From contig CAUQSG010000064.1 of assembly GCA_963520725.1 (NCBI GenBank), positions 1-9,060 on the forward strand: DNA of 9,060 nt. Reading direction: 5' to 3'. Made by a program: the position numbers and the translations under genes. Origin of the DNA: JABCPE02 sp963520725. Lineage in GTDB: Bacteria; Bacteroidota; Bacteroidia; Flavobacteriales; Weeksellaceae. Below the pieces are notes generated by a model. The model saw nothing but the letters and a program-made list of their open reading frames with translations, was not told the DNA's origin and did not search any database. Numbering within the stretch: position 1 is the stretch's first letter; each line of letters begins with the position of its first letter. This document shows, piece after piece, positions 1-5,807 of the stretch.

Positions 1-377
1 ATCATGATATCAGCCACTCGGAAGTCAGGATTTACTCCTCCAGAAGCATTAGAAAGAATTAAATTTTTAATTCCTAAAAGATGGAAAACACGGAAAGGGA
101 AAGTCACCTTGTCCATAGTGTGCCCTTCGTAGTAGTGGAATCTACCGCTCATCATCAGCACTTTTTTACCTTCTAGCATTCCATAGATTAGTTTCCCGCC
201 GTGTCCTACTACGGTAGTCTGTGGGAAATTAGGAATATCCTTATACTCAAAAACATGGATAGGCTCCACCTCGTCTTTTAGTTTTCCTAAACCTGAACCC
301 AAAACGATGGCAAAATCTGGTGTATCCTTAATAACTTCTTTAATGAAACTCGCGGTTTCCTTGATTTTCTCTAACAT
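1..377 (-). CDS. punA: Purine nucleoside phosphorylase, N-terminal part (cut by window edge)
   Basis: This gene would encode a cytosolic enzyme that cleaves purine nucleosides such as inosine and guanosine with phosphate, giving the free base and ribose 1-phosphate for purine salvage. The first 125 residues are visible, starting at ATG 377-375. They show the marks of the trimeric PNP family: the phosphate-binding loop VLGSGLGKL (residues 25-33), VVGHGG (56-61, with the conserved His), SGRFHYYEG (77-85) and SNASGG (109-114). The alignment with the family from residue 1 supports this start. The rest of the gene lies left of the window. Its start lies inside the 3' end of lpxK (38 bp shared, different frame), so the two are probably co-transcribed. 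Substrate preference cannot be judged from this part, and the symbol is a family label only. Confidence 0.93.
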   Translation of the reverse strand, partial: MLEKIKETASFIKEVIKDTPDFAIVLGSGLGKLKDEVEPIHVFEYKDIPNFPQTTVVGHGGKLIYGMLEGKKVLMMSGRFHYYEGHTMDKVTFPFRVFHLLGIKNLILSNASGGVNPDFRVADIM

Positions 378-1386
378 AATTTAATATTATCTGATTAAAC
401 TCTTCTTTATTATTTATCTCTACATTGATAGGCCAGTAGAATAATTTGTCGGTTAATTCGTCAAAATCCATCAGCCTTACATAGTCTTTTTCCGTGGTAA
501 GGATTAGTTTTTTCTCGCCGAGTTTTTTATACTCTTGGAGCATTTTGTCTATATCTTCTTTTTTAAAAGAATAATGATCTCTAAACCTCAAATGCTTGAT
601 TTTATCCGTGTATTTAGAAACTTCTTTTATCAGCTGAAAAGGATTGGCGATGCCTGTTATCAGTAGAACCTCGTATTGATTAAGCATTTTCACGGGCATT
701 TTCACTTTTGAGGAAGTGATTTCTTCATCATAATCAATGGACGAGAAAAATACTTTTTGATGTTTTTTAGGCTTAATTTTAGAAATAAAATAGAATTTTT
801 TCTCTTCGGTAAGGTCTTTAGGACACTTGGTAACCATGATGATATCCGCCCTGTCTGCTCCCGCTCTGGACTCACGGAGATTTCCCGCAGGAAGCAGATA
901 ATCAGAGAAATACGGATCACTATAATCGGTCAATAAAATATTAAACCCTGCTTGAATGGCACGATGCTGATAGCTGTCATCCAAGACCAACACTTGCAGG
1001 CCAGCCTCCTCTATCAGCCGCTCCGCTCCCACTACTCTATTTTCGCAGACTCCTATGGCAATTCGGTTTTTAAATCTTTGGAAAAGCTGCATAGCCTCAT
1101 CGCCCACCATACGAAAATTACTGTCATAATTTACCATATAGTAGCCTTGGGTCTTCCTTCCATACCCACGAGAAAGCACACCTGCCTCATAATCATCCAA
1201 AAGAAGTCCCATGAGATACATCACCATGGGAGATTTCCCAGAGCCGCCCACAGACAAATTTCCCACTCCGATGATAGGCGTCTGAAACTTAGTAGACTTA
1301 AAAAGTCCCTTGTCATAAAGCCAATTTCTACAAGTGGTTATCAAGTCGTAGATTAGTGAAAAGGGATAAAAGTACCATCTCTTCAT
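340..1386 (-). CDS. lpxK: Tetraacyldisaccharide 4'-kinase (lipid A biosynthesis)
   Basis: LpxK phosphorylates the 4' position of the tetraacyl-disaccharide 1-phosphate to make lipid IVA, at the inner face of the cytoplasmic membrane. The 348-residue product begins with an aromatic amphipathic segment (about residues 4-24) of the kind that docks the enzyme to the membrane. It then has a Walker A P-loop in GVGNLSVGGSGKSP (40-53), LSRGYGRK, GDEAMQLF, LDDSYQHR (the family's DDxxQHR signature, usually with G or A where Ser stands here) and RDHYSF, which carries the late conserved His. I chose the ATG at 1386 rather than the in-frame TTG at 1395, because family members start near MKRWYFYP and the TTG overlaps a TATTTTTG box. 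The gene is divergent from the lipoprotein gene and overlaps the downstream PNP gene by 38 bp. Length is typical of the family. Confidence 0.95.
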   Translation of the reverse strand: MKRWYFYPFSLIYDLITTCRNWLYDKGLFKSTKFQTPIIGVGNLSVGGSGKSPMVMYLMGLLLDDYEAGVLSRGYGRKTQGYYMVNYDSNFRMVGDEAMQLFQRFKNRIAIGVCENRVVGAERLIEEAGLQVLVLDDSYQHRAIQAGFNILLTDYSDPYFSDYLLPAGNLRESRAGADRADIIMVTKCPKDLTEEKKFYFISKIKPKKHQKVFFSSIDYDEEITSSKVKMPVKMLNQYEVLLITGIANPFQLIKEVSKYTDKIKHLRFRDHYSFKKEDIDKMLQEYKKLGEKKLILTTEKDYVRLMDFDELTDKLFYWPINVEINNKEEFNQIILNYVRENQGNREFH

Positions 1387-1392
1387 AGGGAG

Positions 1393-1400
1393 CAAAAATA
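1393..1400 (-). promoter_or_regulatory. Candidate -7 promoter element for lpxK
   Basis: On the minus strand this reads TATTTTTG, matching the Bacteroidota -7 consensus TAnnTTTG. It ends only 6 nt before the lpxK ATG (1386), so transcription from it would start at or next to the start codon and give a leaderless or nearly leaderless mRNA. I see no good TTG -33 element at the usual 17-23 nt spacing, so this remains a candidate. Confidence 0.4.
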
Positions 1401-1441
1401 AGGATTTTTTCTATCATTTATTAACTATCGCCAATTTTTCA

Positions 1442-1449
1442 TACTTTTG
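1442..1449 (+). promoter_or_regulatory. Candidate -7 promoter element for the lipoprotein gene
   Basis: TACTTTTG fits TAnnTTTG and ends 18 nt before the ATG at 1468, a spacing also seen at the other plus-strand starts in this window. No clear TTG -33 element lies at the expected distance. The box also argues against the in-frame TTG at 1447 as start codon, since that TTG is part of the box. The 81-bp region 1387-1467 thus holds two divergent promoters and nothing else I can recognise. Confidence 0.5.
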
Positions 1450-1467
1450 CGCCAAATTATTTTAAAT

Positions 1468-2562
1468 ATGAATAGAAGATTAATCCCATTCCTATTGATA
1501 GCAGGAGCATTATTAACCAATTGTGGTGGTAGCAGAGATGAAGATGTAATCAACCCTAACACACCTGGAAATACACAACCATCCAACCCTACAACGCCAT
1601 CTACACCTAGCGATGAGCAAATAGGAAAAAGAACATATGCACAAGAATGGAAAACTGGTGTGGACTATCTAAGCGCTATTGACATTGCAGACCTTTACAA
1701 TAATCCAGCTAATGTAAGTGCAGCGCTGAAAAACTCTGTAAAATTCGCAACCCTTACAACTGACCAAAAATACCACACTCTGAAAGATGATGATTTAAGT
1801 TATTTAACTATCGAAGATATTACATACGATAAACAATACATCTCTTTCTACACTAAGTATAAAGGCATCAAAAGTTCTACAAAAAGTACATTAAAATTTG
1901 ATGCTAGAGATTTTTACAACAAACAATTTACCACTAACAATAGCTATGTATCCTCTAAATACATGCGTGGACTTTATGAATCATTACCGATAGGGATAGG
2001 AAGTCTATTCAGCTACGATAGTCAAAGATATCAAATAGATTTTGTACCTGATTCAAAGGATAAAAGCGATAGCAACAACTCCCTAAGTCTAAGCATAAAA
2101 ATCACTGATAAGAAAATATTGGACAATTCTAAAAACACTTTTGAAATTCATAAAAATGTTGAAGGTTTCAGAACACTGAAAAACCTTGCTGATGATTTGG
2201 CAATTGGGCACAATTTTGATTTTAGAAGTAAAGTAAAAGATGTAATAAAATTGCATCCTAATAAAACAGATTTGACTCAATATTTAAAAGGTCCTTTTTA
2301 TAATTATTGGTATGAATATATTTCTATATCTCTAAAATCAAAACCTAGTGTAATACTATCTATAGATGGTCAAAGTCCTTTATATAGAACTATTTCAGGA
2401 CAGAGTGTAGGATATATTGATATTTATTTGACACAACCTAGATTTGTTCTTACTTCTGCTGTCATAGATGGAAGAAATCTAGTTGCAAAAGTAAAATTAC
2501 AAGATGCTAACGAGGTTCCAATAGATAAAGAATACACTGTTATGGTTCCTAATGTTAAGTAA
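1468..2562 (+). CDS. Unrecognised lipoprotein, probably surface-exposed
   Basis: I do not recognise the family. The 364-residue product starts with a lipoprotein signal peptide: MNRR, a hydrophobic stretch (about 5-16) and the lipobox LLTNC with Cys19 as lipidation site; Asn at -1 is unusual in enterobacteria but tolerated in Bacteroidota. Right after the Cys comes GGSRDED, an acidic patch resembling the lipoprotein export signal that sends Bacteroidota lipoproteins to the cell surface (inference). Residues 29-48 form a Pro/Thr/Asn/Ser-rich linker. The remainder is polar, rich in Lys, Ser, Tyr and Asp, with alternating hydrophobic residues that suggest beta strands, ending in a possible small beta domain (about 310-364). 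There is no obvious catalytic motif. The downstream half is visibly more AT-rich than neighbouring genes. The gene stands alone between a divergent promoter region and a terminator, so it is probably monocistronic. Confidence 0.85.
   Translation: MNRRLIPFLLIAGALLTNCGGSRDEDVINPNTPGNTQPSNPTTPSTPSDEQIGKRTYAQEWKTGVDYLSAIDIADLYNNPANVSAALKNSVKFATLTTDQKYHTLKDDDLSYLTIEDITYDKQYISFYTKYKGIKSSTKSTLKFDARDFYNKQFTTNNSYVSSKYMRGLYESLPIGIGSLFSYDSQRYQIDFVPDSKDKSDSNNSLSLSIKITDKKILDNSKNTFEIHKNVEGFRTLKNLADDLAIGHNFDFRSKVKDVIKLHPNKTDLTQYLKGPFYNYWYEYISISLKSKPSVILSIDGQSPLYRTISGQSVGYIDIYLTQPRFVLTSAVIDGRNLVAKVKLQDANEVPIDKEYTVMVPNVK
1552..1611 (+). other. Low-complexity Pro/Thr/Asn/Ser linker coding region
   Basis: Codons 29-48 of the lipoprotein encode a run made almost only of Pro, Thr, Asn and Ser, with recurring Asn-Pro and Thr-Pro pairs. 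It separates the lipid anchor from the folded part and probably works as a flexible stalk. The repeats are imperfect and short. Confidence 0.6.
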
Positions 2563-2580
2563 TTCTAATAGTAGTATATA

Positions 2581-2612
2581 AAAAAGCAATCCAAATTTGG
2601 ATTGCTTTTTTT
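2581..2612. terminator. Bidirectional intrinsic terminator (perfect inverted repeat)
   Basis: Positions 2581-2595 (AAAAAGCAATCCAAA) are the exact reverse complement of 2596-2610, giving a GCAATCC/GGATTGC stem with an A tract on one side and a T tract on the other. It lies 18 nt after the lipoprotein stop on the plus strand and 4 nt after the RNase G stop on the minus strand, so it can terminate both convergent transcripts. The strong core stem plus a U-tract in both directions makes this a confident call. Confidence 0.92.
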
Positions 2613-2614
2613 CT

Positions 2615-4177
2615 TTAATAAGAATGATTCATCAGTTCTTTTTTCTCTTCATTATACAATCTGTACTCTAAGTATTTATAAGAGTCTCTTGGTATAATAG
2701 TCACCCACTTATTGTATTTAAACAACCATTTCATTCTGATGCTTGTAAAAAATCCTTTGGTAAGGTAGGCCTCTACAAAAGGATGAACATGGAGATACAA
2801 TTTGCTTTTCTCATGTATCAAGTGGTTTTTGATGGCTTCTTCCATCTGCTCTACTATCACTATCGGAGCACTTATTTCGCCTATTTCGTTAGGGTTTTCT
2901 TCTTTGGTATCTATTATTTTTTCTGGGCGAACCCTTTGTCTTGTTATTTGTATCAGACCAAATTTACTCGGAGGGAGGATTTTGTGCCTTGCTTTATCTC
3001 TCTTCATCTCCTCTTTCAGATGGTCATAAAGTTCTTTACGATGGTCGGTATTGCTCATATCTATGAAATCCACTACTATTATCCCGCCCATATCTCGCAG
3101 TCTAAGCTGTCTAGCTATCTCTGTTGCTGCGATTTTATTTACATTTAGGGCATGGCTCTTATTAGCCTGATTTCCTAATGATATATTATTACCTGAATTC
3201 ACATCTATTACATGGAGAGCCTCTGTGTGCTCTATTACTAGATAAGCTCCTTTGGAACCTGGAATATTCACATGTTTCCCAAAAGACTGTTTCAGCTGTT
3301 TTTCTACATTATAATATTCCAAAAGAGGAATATGAGAGTCATAATACTGAACTATATTTTTACTTTCAGGAGCGATTACTTCTAGGTAATTTCGCATGTC
3401 ATTTACCATTTGTTCATCATCACAAATGATACTTACAAAGTCTTGGTTAAAATTATCCCTCAGAATAGCAGAAGCCCTATCTTCCTCACTAAGGACTTTA
3501 CAAGGTGTTTTATTTTTTTGGATATTTCTGAAACAAATATTCCATTTCTCTATCAGCTGGTTCATATCATTATGAAGCTCAGCCACCTTTTTATTTTCTG
3601 CTACAGTTCTGATAATCACCCCAAAACCTTCTGGCTTTATACTTTCTATCAAAGTTTTCAGCCTTGTTTTTTCTTGGCTATCCTTTATTTTTTTCGATAC
3701 CGATATTTTTTGGTCAAAAGGAATTAAAACCAAATACCTCCCTGTTAAGGAGATTTGTGTAGATACCCTTGCCCCTTTTGTGGAAATAGGCTCTTTTGTG
3801 ATTTGCAGTAGGACTTCATCACCCACAGATAAGACCTTGTCTATCATTCCGTTCTTATCTATCTCTTCCTCTATTGGGAAGGATTTTAGGCTTGGCGATT
3901 GGATTTTTTTATTCAAAATCCCTTTTAATAGGTTTTGGTAAGTTCTAAACTCTGGCCCTAAATCCTGATAATGCAAAAAGGCATCCTTATCAGAGCCTAT
4001 ATTGACAAAAGCTGCATTCAGGTTCGGTGCTAGTTTTTTTACTTTACCAACGAATAAATCTCCTACTACATACTCACTATCTTGTTCCTCCGTATGGAGT
4101 TCGAAGAGTTTTCCATCTTCTATTAGAGCAATTTTAGAAGCCTCTTCTTCATATGATATGATTAACTCTTTCTTCAT
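2615..4177 (-). CDS. rng: Ribonuclease E/G family endoribonuclease
   Basis: This is a 520-residue cytoplasmic endoribonuclease of the RNase E/G family, acting in rRNA maturation and mRNA turnover at single-stranded AU-rich sites. The N-terminal region has the S1 RNA-binding fold (about 37-145, VGDLFVGKVKKLAPNLNAAFVNIG), interrupted by a charged insert near 90-112. The DNase I-like catalytic part follows, with HVIDVNSGN (Asp325) and GGIIVVDFIDM (Asp370) corresponding to the two metal-binding aspartates of E. coli RNase E (D303, D346), and EIARQLRLRDMGG just before. It lacks the C-terminal degradosome scaffold of RNase E, and its length fits RNase G. The Zn-link CPxC motif is missing: the region after RQRVRP reads TKEENPNEIGE, and there is no Cys after residue 252. 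The ATG at 4177 is preceded by an A-rich leader. The gene lies downstream of the HU and 30-aa protein genes. Confidence 0.95.
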   Translation of the reverse strand: MKKELIISYEEEASKIALIEDGKLFELHTEEQDSEYVVGDLFVGKVKKLAPNLNAAFVNIGSDKDAFLHYQDLGPEFRTYQNLLKGILNKKIQSPSLKSFPIEEEIDKNGMIDKVLSVGDEVLLQITKEPISTKGARVSTQISLTGRYLVLIPFDQKISVSKKIKDSQEKTRLKTLIESIKPEGFGVIIRTVAENKKVAELHNDMNQLIEKWNICFRNIQKNKTPCKVLSEEDRASAILRDNFNQDFVSIICDDEQMVNDMRNYLEVIAPESKNIVQYYDSHIPLLEYYNVEKQLKQSFGKHVNIPGSKGAYLVIEHTEALHVIDVNSGNNISLGNQANKSHALNVNKIAATEIARQLRLRDMGGIIVVDFIDMSNTDHRKELYDHLKEEMKRDKARHKILPPSKFGLIQITRQRVRPEKIIDTKEENPNEIGEISAPIVIVEQMEEAIKNHLIHEKSKLYLHVHPFVEAYLTKGFFTSIRMKWLFKYNKWVTIIPRDSYKYLEYRLYNEEKKELMNHSY

Positions 4178-4219
4178 TTTTTTGGCTTTCTAATAATACT
4201 TTTCTTTTACTAAAATAAA

Positions 4220-4227
4220 CAAAAATA
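4220..4227 (-). promoter_or_regulatory. Candidate -7 promoter element for rng
   Basis: On the minus strand this reads TATTTTTG, a TAnnTTTG match that ends 42 nt before the rng ATG. A TTG (minus strand, 4246-4244) lies 16 nt upstream, slightly short of the usual 17-23. A second TATTTTTG sits at 4251-4244. The 112-bp gap 4178-4289 is AT-rich and otherwise holds only the stem-loop described at 4226-4266. Confidence 0.4.
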
Positions 4228-4266
4228 TAGTCGGCTCCATTTTCAAAAATAAAAACACCAACTATA
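4226..4266 (-). terminator. Possible stem-loop / weak terminator after the 30-aa protein gene
   Basis: In minus-strand RNA, UAUAGUUGG (4266-4258) can pair over 9 bp, with one G-U pair, with CCGACUAUA (4234-4226), leaving a 23-nt loop. A run of five Us follows directly. It begins 23 nt after the stop codon of the 30-aa gene, so it could be a terminator or attenuator. The stem is AU-rich and the loop long, and the candidate rng promoter boxes overlap it, so confidence is low. Confidence 0.3.
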
Positions 4267-4289
4267 TTCTTATGTTTTCCTACTGAAGA

Positions 4290-4382
4290 CTATTTTTTCT
4301 TCTTATGTCTGTTTAGTCTTCTTCTCTTTTTTCTCTTGTGGGTAGCCACCTTATGTCTCTTTCTTTTCTTTCCGCTTGGCAT
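4290..4382 (-). CDS. 30-residue very basic protein, AURKAIP1/COX24 (mS38/bS22-like) type, probable ribosomal protein
   Basis: A short ORF of 30 codons plus TAG encodes a protein beginning MPSGKKRKRHKVATH and ending NRHKKKK. It contains 11 Lys, 7 Arg and 3 His and no acidic residue. The pattern (basic tail, KRHK, THKRKKRRR, NRHK) matches what I know of the small AURKAIP1/COX24 C-terminal domain proteins of Bacteroidota. That domain is shared with mitochondrial ribosomal protein mS38 and the actinobacterial small-subunit protein bS22. By that relation it probably binds rRNA in the small subunit (inference). It lies 42 nt downstream of HU and 112 nt upstream of rng on the same strand, with no own TAnnTTTG box, so it is probably co-transcribed with HU. 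Its small size makes it easily missed by gene finders. The conserved start MPSGKKRK supports the ATG at 4382. Confidence 0.88.
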   Translation of the reverse strand: MPSGKKRKRHKVATHKRKKRRRLNRHKKKK

Positions 4383-4424
4383 AGCTTTAATGTTTTTATT
4401 CTGTTATTACTCAGTGAATTATAT

Positions 4425-4715
4425 TTATTTTACTTTTACTTTTGATTTTACCTTTTCTACGAAAGTTTTAGAAGGCTTAAATGCTGGTATATTATGTGCA
4501 GGAATCTGGATTGCAGTATTTTTAGAGATATTTCTACCTGTCTTCGCTGCTCTTGTTTTGATAATAAAAGACCCAAAACCTCTAAGATACACATTATCAC
4601 CATTATACATAGTCGTTCTTATCTCCTGCATGAACGCCTCTATGATTCTCTGAGTTTCATTTTTCTCAGTTCCTAACTTATTTGCAATTGCATTTACTAA
4701 TTCTGCCTTTGTCAT
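4425..4715 (-). CDS. HU-family DNA-binding protein
   Basis: This is a 96-residue nucleoid protein that binds and bends DNA as a dimer. MTKAELVNAIANKLG is the classic N-terminal helix, so the ATG at 4715 is the start; the same frame stays open 30 codons further upstream, but that extension does not look like HU and crosses the promoter. GFGSF (46-50) marks the turn before the beta-arm, and IPAHNIPAFKPSK (71-83) the return strand. In the arm, the usual Arg-Asn-Pro tip reads GRNISKNT (60-67), with Ile63 in place of the DNA-intercalating proline known from Anabaena and Bacillus HU. I recall this as common in Bacteroidota HU proteins. The gene is divergent from mutY with overlapping promoters, and leads the 30-aa protein and rng genes. 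Confidence 0.96.
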   Translation of the reverse strand: MTKAELVNAIANKLGTEKNETQRIIEAFMQEIRTTMYNGDNVYLRGFGSFIIKTRAAKTGRNISKNTAIQIPAHNIPAFKPSKTFVEKVKSKVKVK

Positions 4716-4738
4716 TTCCTTTTTTGTTTTTATTTTTG
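4708..4738 (+). promoter_or_regulatory. Promoter of mutY (-33 TTTG, 19-nt spacer, -7 TATTTTTG)
   Basis: TTTG at 4708-4711 is followed after exactly 19 nt by TATTTTTG at 4731-4738, the best full match to the Bacteroidota TTG-N17-23-TAnnTTTG promoter in the window. The expected start site is around 4743-4746, about 15-18 nt before the TTG start codon at 4761. The -33 element lies against the ATG of HU (4715-4713) and overlaps its second codon. Confidence 0.65.
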
Positions 4739-4743
4739 GTGTG

Positions 4744-4751
4744 CAAATATA
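4744..4751 (-). promoter_or_regulatory. Candidate -7 promoter element for HU
   Basis: On the minus strand this reads TATATTTG, fitting TAnnTTTG, 28 nt upstream of the HU ATG. A TTG lies 16 nt further upstream (4770-4768), a little closer than usual. The box is only 5 nt from the mutY -7 box on the other strand, so the two divergent promoters overlap physically. Confidence 0.55.
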
Positions 4752-4760
4752 TAAAAAATT

Positions 4761-5807
4761 TTGAAAACAATTAAACAAAATTCTGATTTTCTTTACATTG
4801 GTCAAAAATTATTGCTCTGGTACAGCCAAAATGCAAGAGTTTTACCGTGGAGAACCACCCAAAATCCATATAATGTGTGGATTTCGGAGATTATTCTACA
4901 GCAGACCCGCGTGGAGCAGGGATTGGAATATTATATAAATTTCACCAATAGATTTAAATATATAGAATCTCTCGCCGAGGCTGATATAGACGAAGTTCTC
5001 CTCTACTGGAAAGGGCTGGGATATTATTCCAGAGCTATCAATCTGCACAAAGCCGCACAGCAAATCGTGCAGGATTACCAAGGCGTTTTCCCAAACAACT
5101 ACCACGAAATTTTAAAACTAAAAGGTATCGGAAAATACACTGCTGCAGCCATTTCCAGTATTTGTTTCAACGAAAAAAGACCTGCCGTGGATGGCAATTT
5201 TTACCGAGTCTTATCCAGAATATTTGCTGATGATTTTGATATTTCAAAAACAAAAGCCCACGATTATTTTTCGGAATTAGCCCTTTTGATAATGCCTGAC
5301 AGAGATTTTGGCGATTTTAATCAAGCGATAATGGACTTAGGTGCAAATATCTGTAAACCTAAAAATCCTTCCTGTGATATCTGCCCTGTTCATGCAGATT
5401 GTTTGGCTTTTCAGCTCGGAAAAACTGCCGATTTCCCCGTAAAAACAAAGAAAATCAAGCCCGAAGAAATGAACCTCATCTATTATTTTGTCCGATATGA
5501 AAATTCTTTTCTTATCAAACAGCGAGATAACAGCTCTATTTGGAAAAAACTCTACGATTTCCCTGATAAAATCAATGAATTTTTAGAAAAATTCATCGTA
5601 AAAGAAGAAGAAATTTCCCACAAACTTACCCACAAAAACCTCAGCATCAAGATTTACAGCATCACACTGAGTGACAGCGCTTTATTCCAAAATTTCAGAA
5701 AGGAAAACAATTTAGAAATATTAGATTTAAAAGATTTTGACCAAAAATCCTTCCCAAAACCTTTAGAAAAATTCATCAAATCGCTAAATCTCCACCGCCA
5801 TCACTAA
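4761..5807 (+). CDS. mutY: A/G-specific adenine DNA glycosylase
   Basis: MutY removes adenine mispaired with 8-oxoguanine (or G) in base excision repair. The 348-residue product has LPWR (28-31), ISEIILQQTRV (41-51) with the catalytic Glu43, GLGYYSRA (85-92), the helix-hairpin-helix LKGIGKYTAAAI (120-131) and AVDGNFYRVLSR (142-153) with the catalytic Asp144. The [4Fe-4S] ligands are Cys198, Cys205, Cys208 and Cys214 in C-X6-C-X2-C-X5-C spacing. The C-terminal third (about 237-348) is the MutT-like domain that recognises 8-oxoG. The start is a TTG at 4761: an in-frame stop lies just upstream at 4752, no ATG or GTG occurs before the LPWR motif, and a good promoter ends 22 nt upstream. The 3' end overlaps convergent comF by 24 bp. 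Length is close to the E. coli enzyme (350). Confidence 0.95.
   Translation: MKTIKQNSDFLYIGQKLLLWYSQNARVLPWRTTQNPYNVWISEIILQQTRVEQGLEYYINFTNRFKYIESLAEADIDEVLLYWKGLGYYSRAINLHKAAQQIVQDYQGVFPNNYHEILKLKGIGKYTAAAISSICFNEKRPAVDGNFYRVLSRIFADDFDISKTKAHDYFSELALLIMPDRDFGDFNQAIMDLGANICKPKNPSCDICPVHADCLAFQLGKTADFPVKTKKIKPEEMNLIYYFVRYENSFLIKQRDNSSIWKKLYDFPDKINEFLEKFIVKEEEISHKLTHKNLSIKIYSITLSDSALFQNFRKENNLEILDLKDFDQKSFPKPLEKFIKSLNLHRHH

Noticed and set aside
952..1356. 134-codon plus-strand ORF antisense to lpxK
   Set aside because: No recognisable protein pattern, and lpxK covers the same region with conserved motifs.
1387..1395. TTG start of lpxK 3 codons upstream of the ATG
   Set aside because: It overlaps the TATTTTTG box, and the ATG start matches the usual family N-terminus.
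1447..1467. Possible 7-codon upstream extension of the lipoprotein from TTG 1447
   Set aside because: The TTG is part of the TACTTTTG promoter box, and the ATG at 1468 gives a normal lipoprotein signal peptide.
4336..4653. Hydrophobic plus-strand ORF (105 codons) that looks like a membrane protein
   Set aside because: It is antisense to the real HU gene and the 30-aa gene; the hydrophobic look comes from the complement of Lys/Arg-rich codons.
4716..4805. 30-residue N-terminal extension of HU
   Set aside because: The extension is not HU-like, crosses both divergent promoters, and MTKAELVNAIANKLG is the classic HU start.
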